A DNA stretch of 64,000 nt from Muricea muricata (GCA_963855995.1 OY979729.1:10248115-10312114), one strand, 5' to 3'. Positions 46,655 to 59,179 are shown, counted from the stretch's first letter. Made by a program: numbers and translations. Notes: generated by a model from the sequence alone, not told the origin.

Positions 46655-49600
46655 ATGGAAATTTGTCTAAAATTTTTGCCTCGTAAGAGCTACGATAAGT
46701 ATGGTTTATTTCTTCTTATGATATTTGTATCAATTGGCGTTATTCTTATTGGTATAGCGGGTATTTTCGAGGCGCAAACGACATTAGAATGTAACCCAGA
46801 CAAAAACCTCGCAAGCGATGTCTCAACAAGGAAGTACATTGCCACGCAATGTTTCCTCAAATACGCGCAAGAATTTTACCCTCCGTTACCTATTTACGCT
46901 CTGGTCCTGATGAATTTTGGAATTGTGTACTTGCTCAGTATGATCTACGCTCTTTTGGTGGAACATCGCGTGAAAATACTCACAGAGCCACCGAGTGCAA
47001 GGACGGATGACGGCGGAGAGGAAAGTCTACCACCATCGACGGGTAATACAGCAGCAAGTGCAGACCCTGCGACTTATAGAAAGTGGGCTGGTCGTTATAT
47101 TGTTTTCACGGCATATGTTACGCATTTGATTGTTTGTCGTATAATACCATTGGCAGTATTCGCAGTATTGCTCTTGACATCATCGAGTTTTCCTGTCCAA
47201 TTTCAATGTCATTTGACCACGAAAACCACGAGTACTCCCCCCGCAAATTTTACAAAAAATTCGAACTCAACGGTGGACTGCATTTATCCCATGAGCAGCA
47301 AAAATGAAATGCTAGCCACCACGGTGGTGACAGTAAATTTCGTTGTCGGTACAGCGGCGTTCGTGGAACTTATTTATCTGTTGTGCTCAGCATGGAAAGA
47401 TCATTACCTGCTTACTGACCTAGAGTTTTGTCATGTTTACCAGAGAAAGCATAGAAGCATCAGAGAATTACAAAGAATTATCAGGGAGATGATACCCAAG
47501 CACTTGTTGCAAATTTATGATGATTTTGGCGGAAACCATTTGTCAATTAGGGAACTGAAAGATATGTATATCAATGTTATAATTCAAGAGGGAAGACAAG
47601 TGGGTATGAAAAGGTTTGAGAACAGACATGAGACATACCAGACCTACTTCAAAAAACCAGAGAATGCAACTAAGCTGAAGAATACGGCTGATCTATTTAT
47701 ACCCACTGAGTCAAAAAATGACCCTGAACCTGCTAAGTCGGTTCTTGTGGTTGGTCGCCCAGGAATCGGCAAAACATTCCTGACAAAAATGATGTTATAT
47801 GAATGGCAACAACAAAAATCTCAATTCTGGTATAACAAAATAGTAATTTTAATACGATTTCGTTGCTTTAACACTGGCAAAATAAGTCTTCGAGATATGT
47901 TGCGAAAATCAGATGGGCTCCAAGGCGATGATTTCACTCGGATCTATGAATACATTTGTATGGAACCAAGTAACGTTGTTCTGATTTTTGATGGTCTGGA
48001 TGAACTTGCAGTGGATGATCAGATTGGAGAAGACAGTGGAAATGGAGAGAATGAAGAAACACATATATACAATATCTGGAAACAACTCGTGAGAGGTCAA
48101 CTATTACCTGGAGCTACTGTACTAACCACGACTCGGCCCACGGCAGAACGATTATATAGATCTACAATTTATGATCCCATATGCTACGATCGAGAGGTTG
48201 AGATCTTGGGCTTCCACGAAGAAGAGGTGAAAAACTATGTTGAAAAATTTTGTGGTGATGACAAGCAAAAAAGTACAGAGATATGGAGTTTAATAAAGGA
48301 CTCGCCAGAGCTTTTGACCATATGCTACATACCAGTTTCATCCTACATTGTCTGTTTAACACTAGATGAAAGCATTAAAATGGATAAACAAGAAGAAGTT
48401 GATGGTCAAGGAAATGTCCCCAAAACAATGACAGAATTGTACAAGAGAGCTATAAACATTTTGCTGTTTAGGCATCATTTAGAATACAAGGGCAAAGAAA
48501 AACCAAAGAACTATATTACTGCTAAGCTTCCTAAAGAACTTCAAGATGACTTGAACAAACTTAAAGAAACTGCAAGAAAGGGCATGAGGGAAGAAAAGTT
48601 GATATTCTACAATGATGAAGTTGATTCTGCAATCCCAGATTGTGGATTATTTAACAAGTTAGAAGACAAAAATCAAAACATCTTTTGTTTTCTTCATCTT
48701 ACTATTCAAGAGTTTCTTGCAGCACTAGACGTGGTTGATGATATGGACAATGTCGAATCCTTCTTATCTGAGCACATTGAAGATCCCAAATGGCATTTAG
48801 TGATCTTGTTTGTTGCTGGGTTGATTGGAGATAAATTTAGAGAAATGGAGTCACAGAGGTATACAAAGTTTGTATTTCATATATTTTAATAGTTATGGTT
48901 CCAATACATTGTGGAATCATTGTGGTGTCTTGTGGGGTTCAGTGCTCTCACTTCCAGGATTCTTTCTGAGAAATTCTCTCCAGAAATTATTTTACGAATT
49001 TTTTTATTTTAAAAATGTTTAAGGAATTTTCTAAGATTTTGGTGGGCTGTCACTGATCTTAATATAGCAATAGAGCACCTACATGGCCATGTAAAAGGCG
49101 GAAATAGAGTTAAAATACAGACCCTATATTTTTAGCACCCACTGCTTAAAAACCTCTCTCAGGCATGCCCTGAAATAATCCAGCTCCATAATTCATGAAA
49201 TGCTGTTCCCCTGAACTTATCATTGTGATTTATCTGATGACAAAGTTAATAAATTGAACACGTCTGCCAGATGGTCAATTGTATCTGATTCACTCATGCT
49301 TATTAATTGAATTCTAAAATCAGGCAAACAGAACTTTCAGATGCTGAATACACTAAAGAGCTTACACGAAACGAAAGATTAAGACAATGGTTTGCCAGGA
49401 GGTACGTTATTTATTACTAATAAAAAAGTTTAGAATAAACATGACAGATCAGTGTAGAAAGGTAGCCTCAAACTTGTTCAAATTTCGGATCTATACAGTT
49501 CTTTGTTTTGTTTACCAGTAACTATTGTGAGTTAAATCGGTTAACAAAGTTTTTGTGAAAATGTGGACACTACACACAATACAAATGGTCAGAAACCAAT

Positions 49601-52600
49601 TTGAGATCTTGTTTCAACTCAATTTTTGCAGTTTTCCCATGCGCCACATACATTATTTGTTTCATAAACTTGTTTCGGAAATTTTTCGTAATGCACATAT
49701 TAAGGCCTGTCAATTTCCTAGTAAATGCAAGCTAAGTTTATTAATTAAGTGTGAACGGTTTCTATATGGGATCAAATTCAATGTTCTGATGGACATCAAA
49801 TACAGTTGGGTTGGACAGACAATGATCCTCCAATTTCTGTCGAATGCTTTTGTTTTGTGGCTGAACACTTTTAAGAATGGGTCAGGCAATGTCTGTGACC
49901 GACCAACATTTTAAACTCGGAAGAAATTAAATGTACACCTAGCATACACTAGCTACACGATATTGACGGAAATACAAGCATTTGACGTTTCAATGTGCTT
50001 TCAAAATTCGTAAACATATGGCAAAAATCGGTTTGTTAAATTAATTGGAAAACCTTTTCTATTTCCCTTAAAAACTTTTCAAATTCAGTGATTGTAACTT
50101 TAATTGCAAACTTATTTTAAAAAGTAAAAATTACACTAAAGAATGATTCTTTGGAATAAAGTTTAAGGCAGTGGCCGGTAAGATGACATGGTATTGTAGC
50201 CCCGAGTAAAGCAACGTTTGAAAATTTTTTGCGAGAAGGCACTTGCTAAATTCCGACCAAATAACGGGAAAACGGAACGATTGGCCTAACCGTCACGATC
50301 TCCTGAACTGGCAATTTGCGACTCTCTTCTTTGGGGCTATCAAAAGTTTCAAAGCTATCCAACAATTTGGAACGTGCAGCGTGATCATGCAGCAGCCAAG
50401 GAATCTTAGAGAAATTGGTGAAGCAATCGTTTCTGCTTGTGAATCCTTGGGTGAAGAAATGATCCAAAACGCTTTTGATGGCATGATCGCACGCTCGCCG
50501 CGCTGGCGCTCACGCTTCGCCTTGTTGTGTCGCGCACAAAGTGTTGTGAGTGAGCGGACTTGTAGCAAGTCTACATGATGTCTAGAGCTGTCTAGAGCAC
50601 GAAGATTCATTAAGGCATATATAAGAACATGTTTTTCCTGATGAGTGAACAAATATTAATTATTGGTTAACTATTTTGTATATAAACGCATTTTTTAGGA
50701 AGAATAAGGCAATCAACGAGTAAACTAAATTTTAATTTGAGGTGCCAGGGCTAATTTTTTAAATTTTCAAAAATGGATAGTTAAGTGATGTATATCAAAT
50801 ACGGATAATTAAGTGTTCTCAAAATTTAAGTTAGACTTTTCAACATGCAATGGAGTTTATTTTAGTTCCACATGAAATTAAACAGGTAAAGTTTTTTTTT
50901 TTTGGGGGGGGGGGGGGGGGGCGAAGGAGACCCGGTATATCCTTTGAAAAATATATGAGCATATCCATGATGTGAACACAAATTTGTACGTTTATAAGCT
51001 GAATTTGTTTAGGATTCGAAACCTTCACACCGCTCTTTGTTGGGGCCAACAATTTTTTCTTGCGCTACTTTTATAAACATGTAAAAACTGCAAACATCCA
51101 CGGTGCGACCATGCCCATGGACCAGTTGTATGAAAGAGTGACAGGATATAGGTAAAACGTACGTTTTACAGCGTTTATATACCCTGCCCATATCTCACCG
51201 CTTTAGTGATTCATTTAGTAGAATCTCAGTTCTCTAAAAATATCTTTGTTTAGATTCCAACCGTGCAGACCAAAGAGAGGAGTTATAGACAGAGATGATA
51301 GCGAGGCTTTATTCTTGATAAGATGTGCATATGAAATACAAGATGCTCGTGTCATGCAATTACTTGCATCATTTGCGTATGACGAGAACGATGAAGAGGA
51401 CAAAACATTCTGTTTAGCATTCATGGATATTGCGCCAGTGGAATCTACCTCTTTGTTTCAATTTCTGAGTTGTGTCAAGAACTTACAGAAGCTTGAGATT
51501 AATAATTGTCGCATGGAGGATGTAGTTATCCGTGAACTAGTCAGAAAGTTACTGCCAGAAAATAGTGGCAAACGCAAAATCACTGAACTGAACATAACTA
51601 ACAGTGGATTGAAAGATGAAGGTGCTAAATATTTAAGTGATGCTCTGAAGAGTGACAACTGCAAACTTATTAAATTGGGCATAAGTCAAAATAAATTGAA
51701 AGATGAAGGTGCTAAATATTTAAGTGATGCTCTGGAAAGTGACAACTGCAAACTTATTAAATTGGACATAAGTCACAATAAATGGAAAGATGAAGGTTCT
51801 AAGTATTTAAGCAATGCTCTGAAGAGTGACAACTGCAAACTTATTAAATTAGGCATATGGGGAAATGAATTGAAAAAAGAAGGTGCTAAATATTTAAGTG
51901 ATGCTCTGGAGAGTGACAACTGCAAACTTATTAAATTGGACATAAGTCACAATAATTTGAAAGATGAAGGTGCTAAATATTTAAGTGATGCTCTGAAGAG
52001 TGACAACTGCAAACTTATTAAATTGGACATAAGATACAATGAATTGAAAGAAGAAGGTGCTAAATATTTAAGTGATGCTCTGAAGAGTGACAACTGCAAA
52101 CTTACTGAATTGAACATATATGGAAATCAATTGAAAGATGAAGGTGCTAAATATTTAAGTGATGCTCTGAAGAGTGACAACTGCAAACTTATTAAATTGG
52201 ACATAAGATACAATGAATTGAAAGAAGAAGGTGCTAAATATTTAAGTGATGCTCTGAAGAGTGACAACTGCAAACTTACTGAATTGGACATATATGGAAA
52301 TCAATTGAAAGATGAAGGTGCTAAATATTTAAGTGATGCTCTGAAGAGTGACAACTGCAAACTTATTAAATTGGACATAAGTCAAAATGAATTGAAAGAT
52401 GAAGGTGCTAAATATTTAAGTGATGCTCTGGAAAGTGACAACTGCAAACTTATTAAATTGGACATAAGTCACAATAAATTGAAAGATGAAGGTGCTAAGT
52501 ATTTAAGCAATGCTCTGAAGAGTGACAACTGCAAACTTATTAAATTGGGCATATGGGGAAATGAATTGAAAGAAGAAGGTGCTAAGTATTTAAGTGATGC

Positions 52601-52721
52601 TCTGAAGAGTGACAACTGCAAACTTATTAAATTGGACATAAGAGGCAATGAATTGGAAGATGAAGGTGTTAAATATTTAAGTGATGCTCTGAAAAGTGAC
52701 AACTGCAAACTTATTAAATAA
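46655..52721 (+). CDS. NLR copy B: four-span channel-like module + NACHT + LRR
   Basis: Exons 46655-48858, 49324-49401 and 51254-52721, phases matched, about 1249 aa. Residues 1-17 are a short N-terminus. Hydrophobic spans are at about 18-40, 80-102, 148-174 and 222-245. Loop 1 has C46 and C66; loop 2 has C185 and C209 plus sequons NFT (198) and NST (204). This is innexin/pannexin-like topology. It is followed by the NACHT ATPase: Walker A GRPGIGKT (367-374), Walker B LIFDGLDE (443-450), TTTRPTAERL, then FLHLTIQEFLAALDVV of the NLR helical region. Exon 3 gives about 13 LRRs of 29 residues, RNase-inhibitor type, ending at a TAA next to an AAT microsatellite. No death, CARD or TIR domain is present. 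Known of the family: NLRs oligomerise on ligand sensing. A membrane channel or membrane-tethered sensor role is inference. Start: first ATG, 43 bp after a TATA-like box. Confidence 0.85.
50165..50600 (+). pseudogene. mariner/Tc1-type transposase C-terminal remnant (copy B intron 2)
   Basis: One frame reads RSPELAICDSLLWGYQKFQS. After a frameshift another reads NLREIGEAIVSACESLGEEM and IQNAFDGMIARS, as in the C-terminus of mariner-like transposases. It is homologous to 39876-40230 in copy A but retains more. The 112-codon frame at 50243-50578 mixes the wrong frame with the right one and is not a host gene. Confidence 0.55.
51605..52718 (+). repeat. tandem 87-bp LRR-coding units, copy B
   Basis: Thirteen units (the last partial) of 87 bp, nearly identical at DNA level. 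Higher-order structure is visible: units 5-6 are repeated as 7-8 (IRYNE then IYGNQ endings). Units 2-3 (ISHNK, then SNALK...IWGNE) reappear as 10-11. This indicates recent unequal exchange or gene conversion. Confidence 0.85.
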
Positions 52722-52726
52722 CATGA

Positions 52727-52781
<55 letters not shown>

Positions 52782-52792
52782 TAATAATAATG
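52722..52792. repeat. (AAT)n microsatellite interrupting the LRR array
   Basis: About twenty AAT units with one AAAT break, directly after the stop of copy B. LRR-coding sequence resumes on the far side in another frame. Confidence 0.9.
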
Positions 52793-53064
52793 TGAAAAGT
52801 GACAACTGCAAACTTATTAAATTGTACATAAGTGACAATGAATTGAAAGATGAAGGTGCTAAATATTTAAGTGATGCTCTGAAGAGTGACAACTGCAAAC
52901 TTATTGAATTGGGCATATGGGGAAATGAATTGAAAGATGAAGGTGCTAAATATTTAAGTGATGCTTTGAAGAGTGACAACTGCAAACTTATTGAACTGGA
53001 CATAAGTTACAATAAATTGAAAGAAGCTGCTAAATATTTAAGTGATGGTCGTAGTGAGAAATGA
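52793..53064 (+). pseudogene. LRR units stranded beyond the AAT repeat
   Basis: About three more 29-residue LRR units (YISDNE, IWGNE, ISYNK endings) and a terminal AAKYLSDGRSEK before TGA. They are in a different frame from the main exon and separated by the microsatellite. Copy A also has its LRR end here, so this is probably the ancestral C-terminus, now cut off. Confidence 0.7.
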
Positions 53065-53275
53065 AAATCAATACAAAAATCATGTAACACTGTTTTTTCA
53101 TTACTACACTTCAAGTGAATTACACTATGGAACTAGCAAGTATCAGGCCATTATAGAGCAAAGGCCGAAGAGAACAAAGATATAATATTTGTCGACTAGT
53201 GCATGATTCAACCCACAGAATAGAAAAAAAAACAGAGTAAAGCTGTGGATAACAATTTGTTGTCAACAACAGCAC

Positions 53276-54014
53276 AGATAAGATATATACAGATAGGGAA
53301 CTCGCACTCAATTACCTCAATTTTTGTGTCCCCACGCTCACGTCATTCCACGCGCCACGCAAATTGCTCTGGCAAGTGTCGTTCGTCGTGTTTTCAGTCA
53401 AAAGCATAGGGAAAACGACGTTCGAAAGTACAAAAATAAATATTTTCGCGAAGTTGCTCCACCGATCTTCATTTTGGGGTTCAAATTTGAAAGGTAAATA
53501 GTAAGTGGTTATTTTTATGTAAAAAGATGTACATTTATGGGCTAAATACGAAGAATAAAATAATATAAACTTGGCACCGCATGGCCATATTTTACAATCT
53601 CGGTGCTTGTGAAGTTCTGCCGCATCACCCAGGAGAATCCCATGTCCATTTCGATAAATTAATGGGCAAAAGTATTACTTTCCTGTCTTTTAAATTAGTA
53701 AGACAGCATAGGTGTTGATTTTAAAACAATAGCCATTGAATTTGATCGATTCTTTTCGTGGTTTTGAGGAAGACATGTCAAACCATTAATAATTAATAGC
53801 CCACAATACACATTTGAAAATACCAGTGTCTGCTTATTGCTCCAGCAGCCATATTTTTACTTTAAAACTTAAGAATTTAAAATATACAAATATAATTCTG
53901 TACATATAATACTATTTACATGAAATTTAATGTATTAATGTTATTATAGTTTATACACTTTCTACTATATATCAATCAATCAGTGTGGTCATAGTCAAAA
54001 GCAAGGATTACCCG
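53276..54014. other. no supported feature
   Basis: AT-rich intergenic DNA after the end of duplication unit B. No convincing frame, repeat or element seen. Confidence 0.4.
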
Positions 54015-54370
54015 GACACACAGCCAGAAACGCGCAAGTTGCAGCAAGCCTGCTGCAGACTTGCTGCAAGTTGCGGTCATCAAGTCGATATCAGGATGCG
54101 TTCGCATCGCTTGCTCCAGCTTGATGATAACAAGTCTGCTGCAAGTTGTCAACAAGCTTGCTGCAAGTTGCGATCTGCAGACTTGCTGCAAGTTGTGAAC
54201 TGCAGACTTGCTGCAAGTTGCGAACTGCAGACTTGCTGCAAGTTGTGAACTGCAGACTTGCTGCAAGTTGTTGAAATCAGGCTTGCTGCAAGTTGCGAAC
54301 GGCAGGCTTGCTGCAAGTTGCGAACTGCAGACTTGCTGCAAGTTGTCGATATCAGGCTTGCATATCATAT
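54015..54370. mobile_element. CTTGCTGCAAGTTG tandem element with ACACAGCCAGAAACGC end
   Basis: About ten imperfect ~29-bp units built on GACTTGCTGCAAGTTGNGAAC. It opens with ACACAGCCAGAAACGC; the same end, inverted, closes the related array at 59180-59775 (GCGTTTCTGGCTGTGT). It is probably a non-autonomous TIR element whose interior has expanded as a minisatellite. Confidence 0.7.
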
Positions 54371-54615
54371 TGACAAAACCATAAAAAAACACAGGAAATA
54401 AATGAATTGCTGTATTTTATCCGTCTTACAGTATATACTCGTATACATTTGTCATTTATTACGTTAACGTAAAGATAGCATTAGCATAAAAACTACGATC
54501 TATTAAGAGGAGAATTTTTTCTATGTTGCGTAATACGCGCTCAAAACCCATGACGTCGTTATCAATGAATTTTTCCAACATGGCGGTTGTCAAAGAGCGG
54601 AGAAGCGGATGGACA

Positions 54616-55281
54616 TAGGAATTGCACATTGGCCGCCATATTGGTTTTTGCCATCCTGTGGCCTGAGCACGAGTACGAAACACTTCCGCCGGAAAACTGA
54701 TAATCATTCTAATAATCACAGTTCAGAAAAGTTGCCTACATACCATTATACCATCGTGCGCGAAAGACAGAAAAATACGTAACATAACATAACGTCAAAT
54801 CTCAATTCCAGAAATATTTTTAAAAATCAAAAAGGCAGCAACTCCAACGTAGAATGGTCCATGTTTAATAGACACTAAATAGATAAACTTGTGGCAACAA
54901 ACAAATTAGCAAAAATGAATAAAAAAATAAAAATATTTGTTACAATATTAATATACATTATACAAAATTTGTTCTGATATATAATGGAAACATGGCACGG
55001 TATTAAATTCGAGTTCAATTACAAATCAGTTATTTTTCCAATTTTGATGGTAATAAATATTAAGAATGCCTGACCATTTGATTTAGCAACTTAAATTTTA
55101 AACTTAGCAACCACATTCAACCAAACCACATTGTTCAAAAATTTTCGTCGTACTTTATATAGTGTTTTTATTTTTGCCGACCGGAAACCGGAAGCGCTGG
55201 CGATTTTGACGGAAATCTTTAAACTCGTTACCAGGCTCTTGTGCGATTAAATTCAATATGGCGGCCAATGTGCAATTCCTA
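54616..55281. mobile_element. ~665-bp TIR element, GGAATTGCACATTGG ends, TA target
   Basis: GGAATTGCACATTGGCCGCC at the left is mirrored by GGCGGCCAATGTGCAATTCC at the right, with TA at both outer edges (54616-54617 and 55280-55281). The interior is AT-rich and non-coding. The flanking words AAAGAGCGG occur on both outer sides. Confidence 0.6.
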
Positions 55282-55531
55282 GATCTAACGGCAAGTAAAG
55301 AGCGGTGTTCGTTTTGTTCTACTATGAATATTTAAAAATAAAGACGTATATGGTAATTTATATGGAAAAAAATTGAATTAATTAATAAATGTGTTATATT
55401 AGGATACTGATTTATTATCGATAGAAAAAGGGAAATAAAAAATTGCGTGAAATTGGCTCGATATTCGACGACGCGATTTAATAAGTTCAGTCATTCAGTT
55501 CACAACACGCGCGAAGATTTTAATACCTACA

Positions 55532-57053
55532 ATGGACTTACCTCGGGACTTTGGAGATGATCAAGGTAAGATATACTGTTAATTTTTACTTGTATTTTGT
55601 TCTTTAATTTAAAATTTTATTTCTACCGCTGTGTCAACTATATACTGACAATCTATACATTGCAAGCCAGGGGCAAGCTATTGTTTTATCTTATTGCCCT
55701 ACTACACTAGTTTTTTCAACAATCACCTAAGCTTATATTTGTAATATTATGAGGAAAAAGTCCTATTATGCAAATGTGTATTGGAAATAAATATCTCTTG
55801 TCCTGCACACTTGGCAGTTGGTCCACTTGTTATGAGATTGAGGTATATGCCCTCAATCCTCATTATTCCCTTTTTTATGTGTTCGCTCTTATTTCTCAAT
55901 CTTAAAATGTCTTTAAAAATTAAAATGACTTCACAAACTACATCCAGCTTAAATCTGAAGTCATTCGGAAGTGGACGCCGAAAAGAAAATTGACTTTGAA
56001 TCCAAGCATTGTTCAACTCATAATATAATGCAATATTTGCAAATAACCTTCCATTATTTCAATTTTTGTGTGCCTGGATGTTTTTCTCAATCCTAAAATG
56101 CATTTCAAAATCAAAATGACTTTACAAACTACATCCAGTTCAAATTTGAAGTCATTCGGAAGTGGACGCCGAAAAGAAAATTGACATTGAATGAAAGCCA
56201 TGTTACTGTTATGATGTAATATTTGCAAATGACCTTCCTTTATACAAATTTTTTGTGCCTGGATGTCTTTCTCAATGCTAAAATTTCTTTAAAAGTTAAA
56301 ATGACTTTACAAACTACATCCAATTCAAATTTGAAGTCATTTGGAAGTGGACGCCGAAAAGAAAATTGACATTGAATGAAAGCCATGTTACTGTTATGAT
56401 GTAATATTTGCAAATGACCTTCCTTTATACAAATTTTTTGTGCCTGGATGTCTTTCTCAATGCTAAAATTTCTTTAAAAATTAAAATGACTTTAAAACCA
56501 CATCCAGTTCAAATTTGAAGTCATTCGGAAGTGGACGCCGAAAAGAAAATTGAAATTAAATGCAAGCCATGTTACTGTTATGATGTAATATTTACTACTT
56601 GTGTTACATTGTATTGTATTATTTTATTACTTTCACAGTGACATTTTACAAATGCCATAAAGTCCAGCAGTCTTGGAAGAGAATTGGAACTAAGCATGAA
56701 CTAGAAAAGGTATTTTCAACTCAAACCATTATTCATTGATTAGGCTGTTTTTTATGATTTTTAAAACCAACCAAATTATGTCTGAGTGCTACCATTAACA
56801 GGTACTCTCCACACCAACAATCATGACTCATGTTCCTTTCAAATTAATTTGGTCATTGTATTTTAAATGATAAAAACACATTTTAAACACATGGAAATAG
56901 ACACATGGGTGGGTGGGACCTAATTATTGGAATTCTGCCGGGCCAGGCATAGTTTAAATCATGCATATACAGTGTATCATAATAAATGTGCAAAAATATC
57001 AGAATTTCTAAGAAGATCTTTTCTTGCAGGCTATTAAAGAAAACAAAAAATGA
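55532..57053 (+). CDS. possible three-exon micro-protein, 42 aa
   Basis: Exon 1 55532-55565 (ATG to CAAG|GTAAGA), exon 2 56639-56709 (TTTCACAG| to AAAAG|GTATTT) and exon 3 57030-57053 (TTTTCTTGCAG| to TGA). The phases join exactly. The product begins MDLPRDFGDDQVTFY and ends in a Lys/Glu-rich helix. It has no signal peptide and no membrane span; one cysteine is at residue 17. I do not recognise the family. The splice sites are strong and the short exons stay in frame, which is why I call it. Alternatives are a non-coding RNA with chance frames, or the 5' part of a longer gene with alternative splicing past 57053. Confidence 0.5.
55745..56590. repeat. ~190-bp tandem repeat, four units, intron 1 of the micro-protein gene
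   Basis: Landmarks GAAGTCATTCGGAAGTGGAC, GCCGAAAAGAAAATTGA and GCCTGGATGTNTTTCTCAAT recur at roughly 180-190 bp. Frames read across it in either strand are repeats of one another and not genes. Confidence 0.8.
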
Positions 57054-58524
57054 AAGATGAAAATGAATATTTATTAAATCACAGATTATTATTTATGATA
57101 CAATCTATTCTTGTGTGAATATAATGAAAATGTTTATAACTTTATACAGTAGACAAAATATTCCACAATGTGCAGGTTTTTGTCACCCAGCACTGACAGA
57201 ATGAGGTTGATGTTTTCAGATACTGTAATCATATCTTCAAGATTGTAATAGTAATATCACAGAGATCTATAAAAAAATACTTTCATGGTTAACTAGTAGA
57301 GGAATTGATTTACTTCAGGTTACTGGGGGGGGGGGGGGTCTGAGTTAATCTCCAGGCAATTATCAAAAAAAAAATAAAATATTTGGCCCTTATGACCATA
57401 TAGCCAATTTTGTTTTGATGTCAACATGCTTGACTCCTTGAGCCTGTCTGGTGTCTTTACTAATAACGCATCCTGCCTCAGTTGACTGTCAGGCCCTGCT
57501 TTATGACCAGTCCTGGTTCAGCAACCTTCCTACCAGATTGTTGCATCCGTGATGCTGGTGTAATTCAAAACTTTACAGTAAACATATGACTGAAAATTTT
57601 ATTTTCATTCCTAAAAAGGGCGTTTCAGATTATATAGCGTATGGCATGAAGTTGTATACTGAATGCCTGTAAATGAGTAAAAAACTGAATGCCTGTAAAA
57701 TCAGTAAATTGAAGTAAACGGATTTAAAATTACAAATACTCAAATCTTCCTTAAAAATGCAAAATCCTTTAACGTTTTCCATGTACTTATGTTATTAACG
57801 AGTTGTGAACAAGCTGATCATCATCTAGAGGACGAAAGCAGTGGCTTTCAATCAGTTTTATTATTAATTTAAAATAGCAGATAATTTTGCAGCTAAAATA
57901 TGCTCACTCCTGAGTCAGATACGTGTGCATATTAACATAATAATAATTCAAATGACGTCCATTAAATACGATATTACACTTACCACGTTATCCTTCTTTA
58001 TATTTAGCAATGTTTTGCCTCATGACATAACCAAAAATCCAGTAAAATTCTGTTTTTCTTCGCAAATATGGAAATTTTACATTTTACCGTACCCTAGTAA
58101 TTACAAAGTACATGCGCCATCAAAACTTATTATAAATAACGAGAAATAATCACGCCATCGCCTACTGACGTTTTTGGAAAACTTTCAAAGCAGGAGATGG
58201 CGGCAGAGCATTTTTTCGCGAAGGCTTGGTCGCTAAGTTTTGAGCGGTTTTCGCAAAAAATACGCGACTTTCTAAAAAATCTCCTCTTAAAACATTAACA
58301 TTAAAAACCGTTAAGAGCCATTTTATTACCAACAGACTAGCTAAAACATTGTCATCTGTTAGCACGGTCTTCTTCTTTATTCGCAGTGCAGTCGTGCCGC
58401 ATGCAAGCTTGACTTTTCTTCGTCGTTTTCGCTGGGATACTGTTGAATGTCTTTATAAATATCCGAAACACGAAATGTCATTTCGCCTATGAAAATCGTA
58501 AGAAACTGTCATTTTTATGTCTAA
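57054..58524. other. no supported gene; G-run at 57325
   Basis: AT-rich sequence. A run of about 13 G lies near 57325. Short frames at 57925-58149 and 58162-58365 carry no motif. I see no transposon ends here. Confidence 0.4.
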
Positions 58525-58757
58525 AGGCTGCTTTCCACTTTCGCGTTTTTCATACGTACGTGCACGCACGTAAAACTCTAAATCGGCGTGAACACTAGTT
58601 GTTGAACGACCACGTGATTTAATGTGAATGGTTTCATAATTTAAATGGTTTAGTAACTATTTTTCAATGTATTTTTAAGATATGTAAAGTGTAGAAGGAT
58701 TTAAAGTTTTACGTGCGTACACGTGCGTGGGAAAAACGCGTAACTGGAAAACAGCCT
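58525..58757. mobile_element. 233-bp MITE, TAA target duplication (PIF/Harbinger-like)
   Basis: AGGCTGCTTTCCACTTTCGC at the left is mirrored by GCGTAACTGGAAAACAGCCT at the right. Inner ACGTAAAAC/GTTTTACGT also pairs. TAA occurs directly outside both ends (58522-58524 and 58758-58760), the 3-bp duplication expected of PIF/Harbinger-type elements. Confidence 0.7.
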
Positions 58758-59179
58758 TAAACTCCCATCTACACACCAAGTAAAGAACTATACTTCAACT
58801 GTACCTCTATGTTTTCGCTTCAATTTCTTTTCAACCTTTCAAAGACTTGACATCTTTTGTTGCTTTTTTTTAAAAATATCTTTCTTGCTGTTGCTTGCTG
58901 TTTGTCAAAACCAGAATGGTTTTGTCGAATGACGAATACGGTCTGATCTGTGATTTGATTGGTTGTTAAATTGTTCCTGAATTTTGAAAGCCAATCAAAT
59001 GCTGTATCGACTATTCGTGACAATTTGTCATTAGCAAAAATAAATAAAGTCACTGCAGCGAAAATTTACTGTAATTTTATGTTCGAGGATAGATTTCAAT
59101 TATTTTACGCTGACGACTGCATGTTAGGTCTGTCAGCCCTTATATAATATATAAATACAGGCTAGCTTTGAAAAGATTT

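Larger units (their letters stand above)
45094..53275 (+). repeat. segmental duplication, unit B
   Basis: Partner of 34893-42154. It contains the orphan RAD51D exon, the extra ~330 bp upstream (about 46205-46530) absent from A, the open NLR copy B and the shared 3' flank, which ends near a TGTTGTCAACAACAG word. Confidence 0.8.

Noticed and set aside
50243-50578. 112-codon frame as a host gene
   Set aside because: Mixes frames of a decayed mariner-type transposase; the homologous region of copy A is not open.
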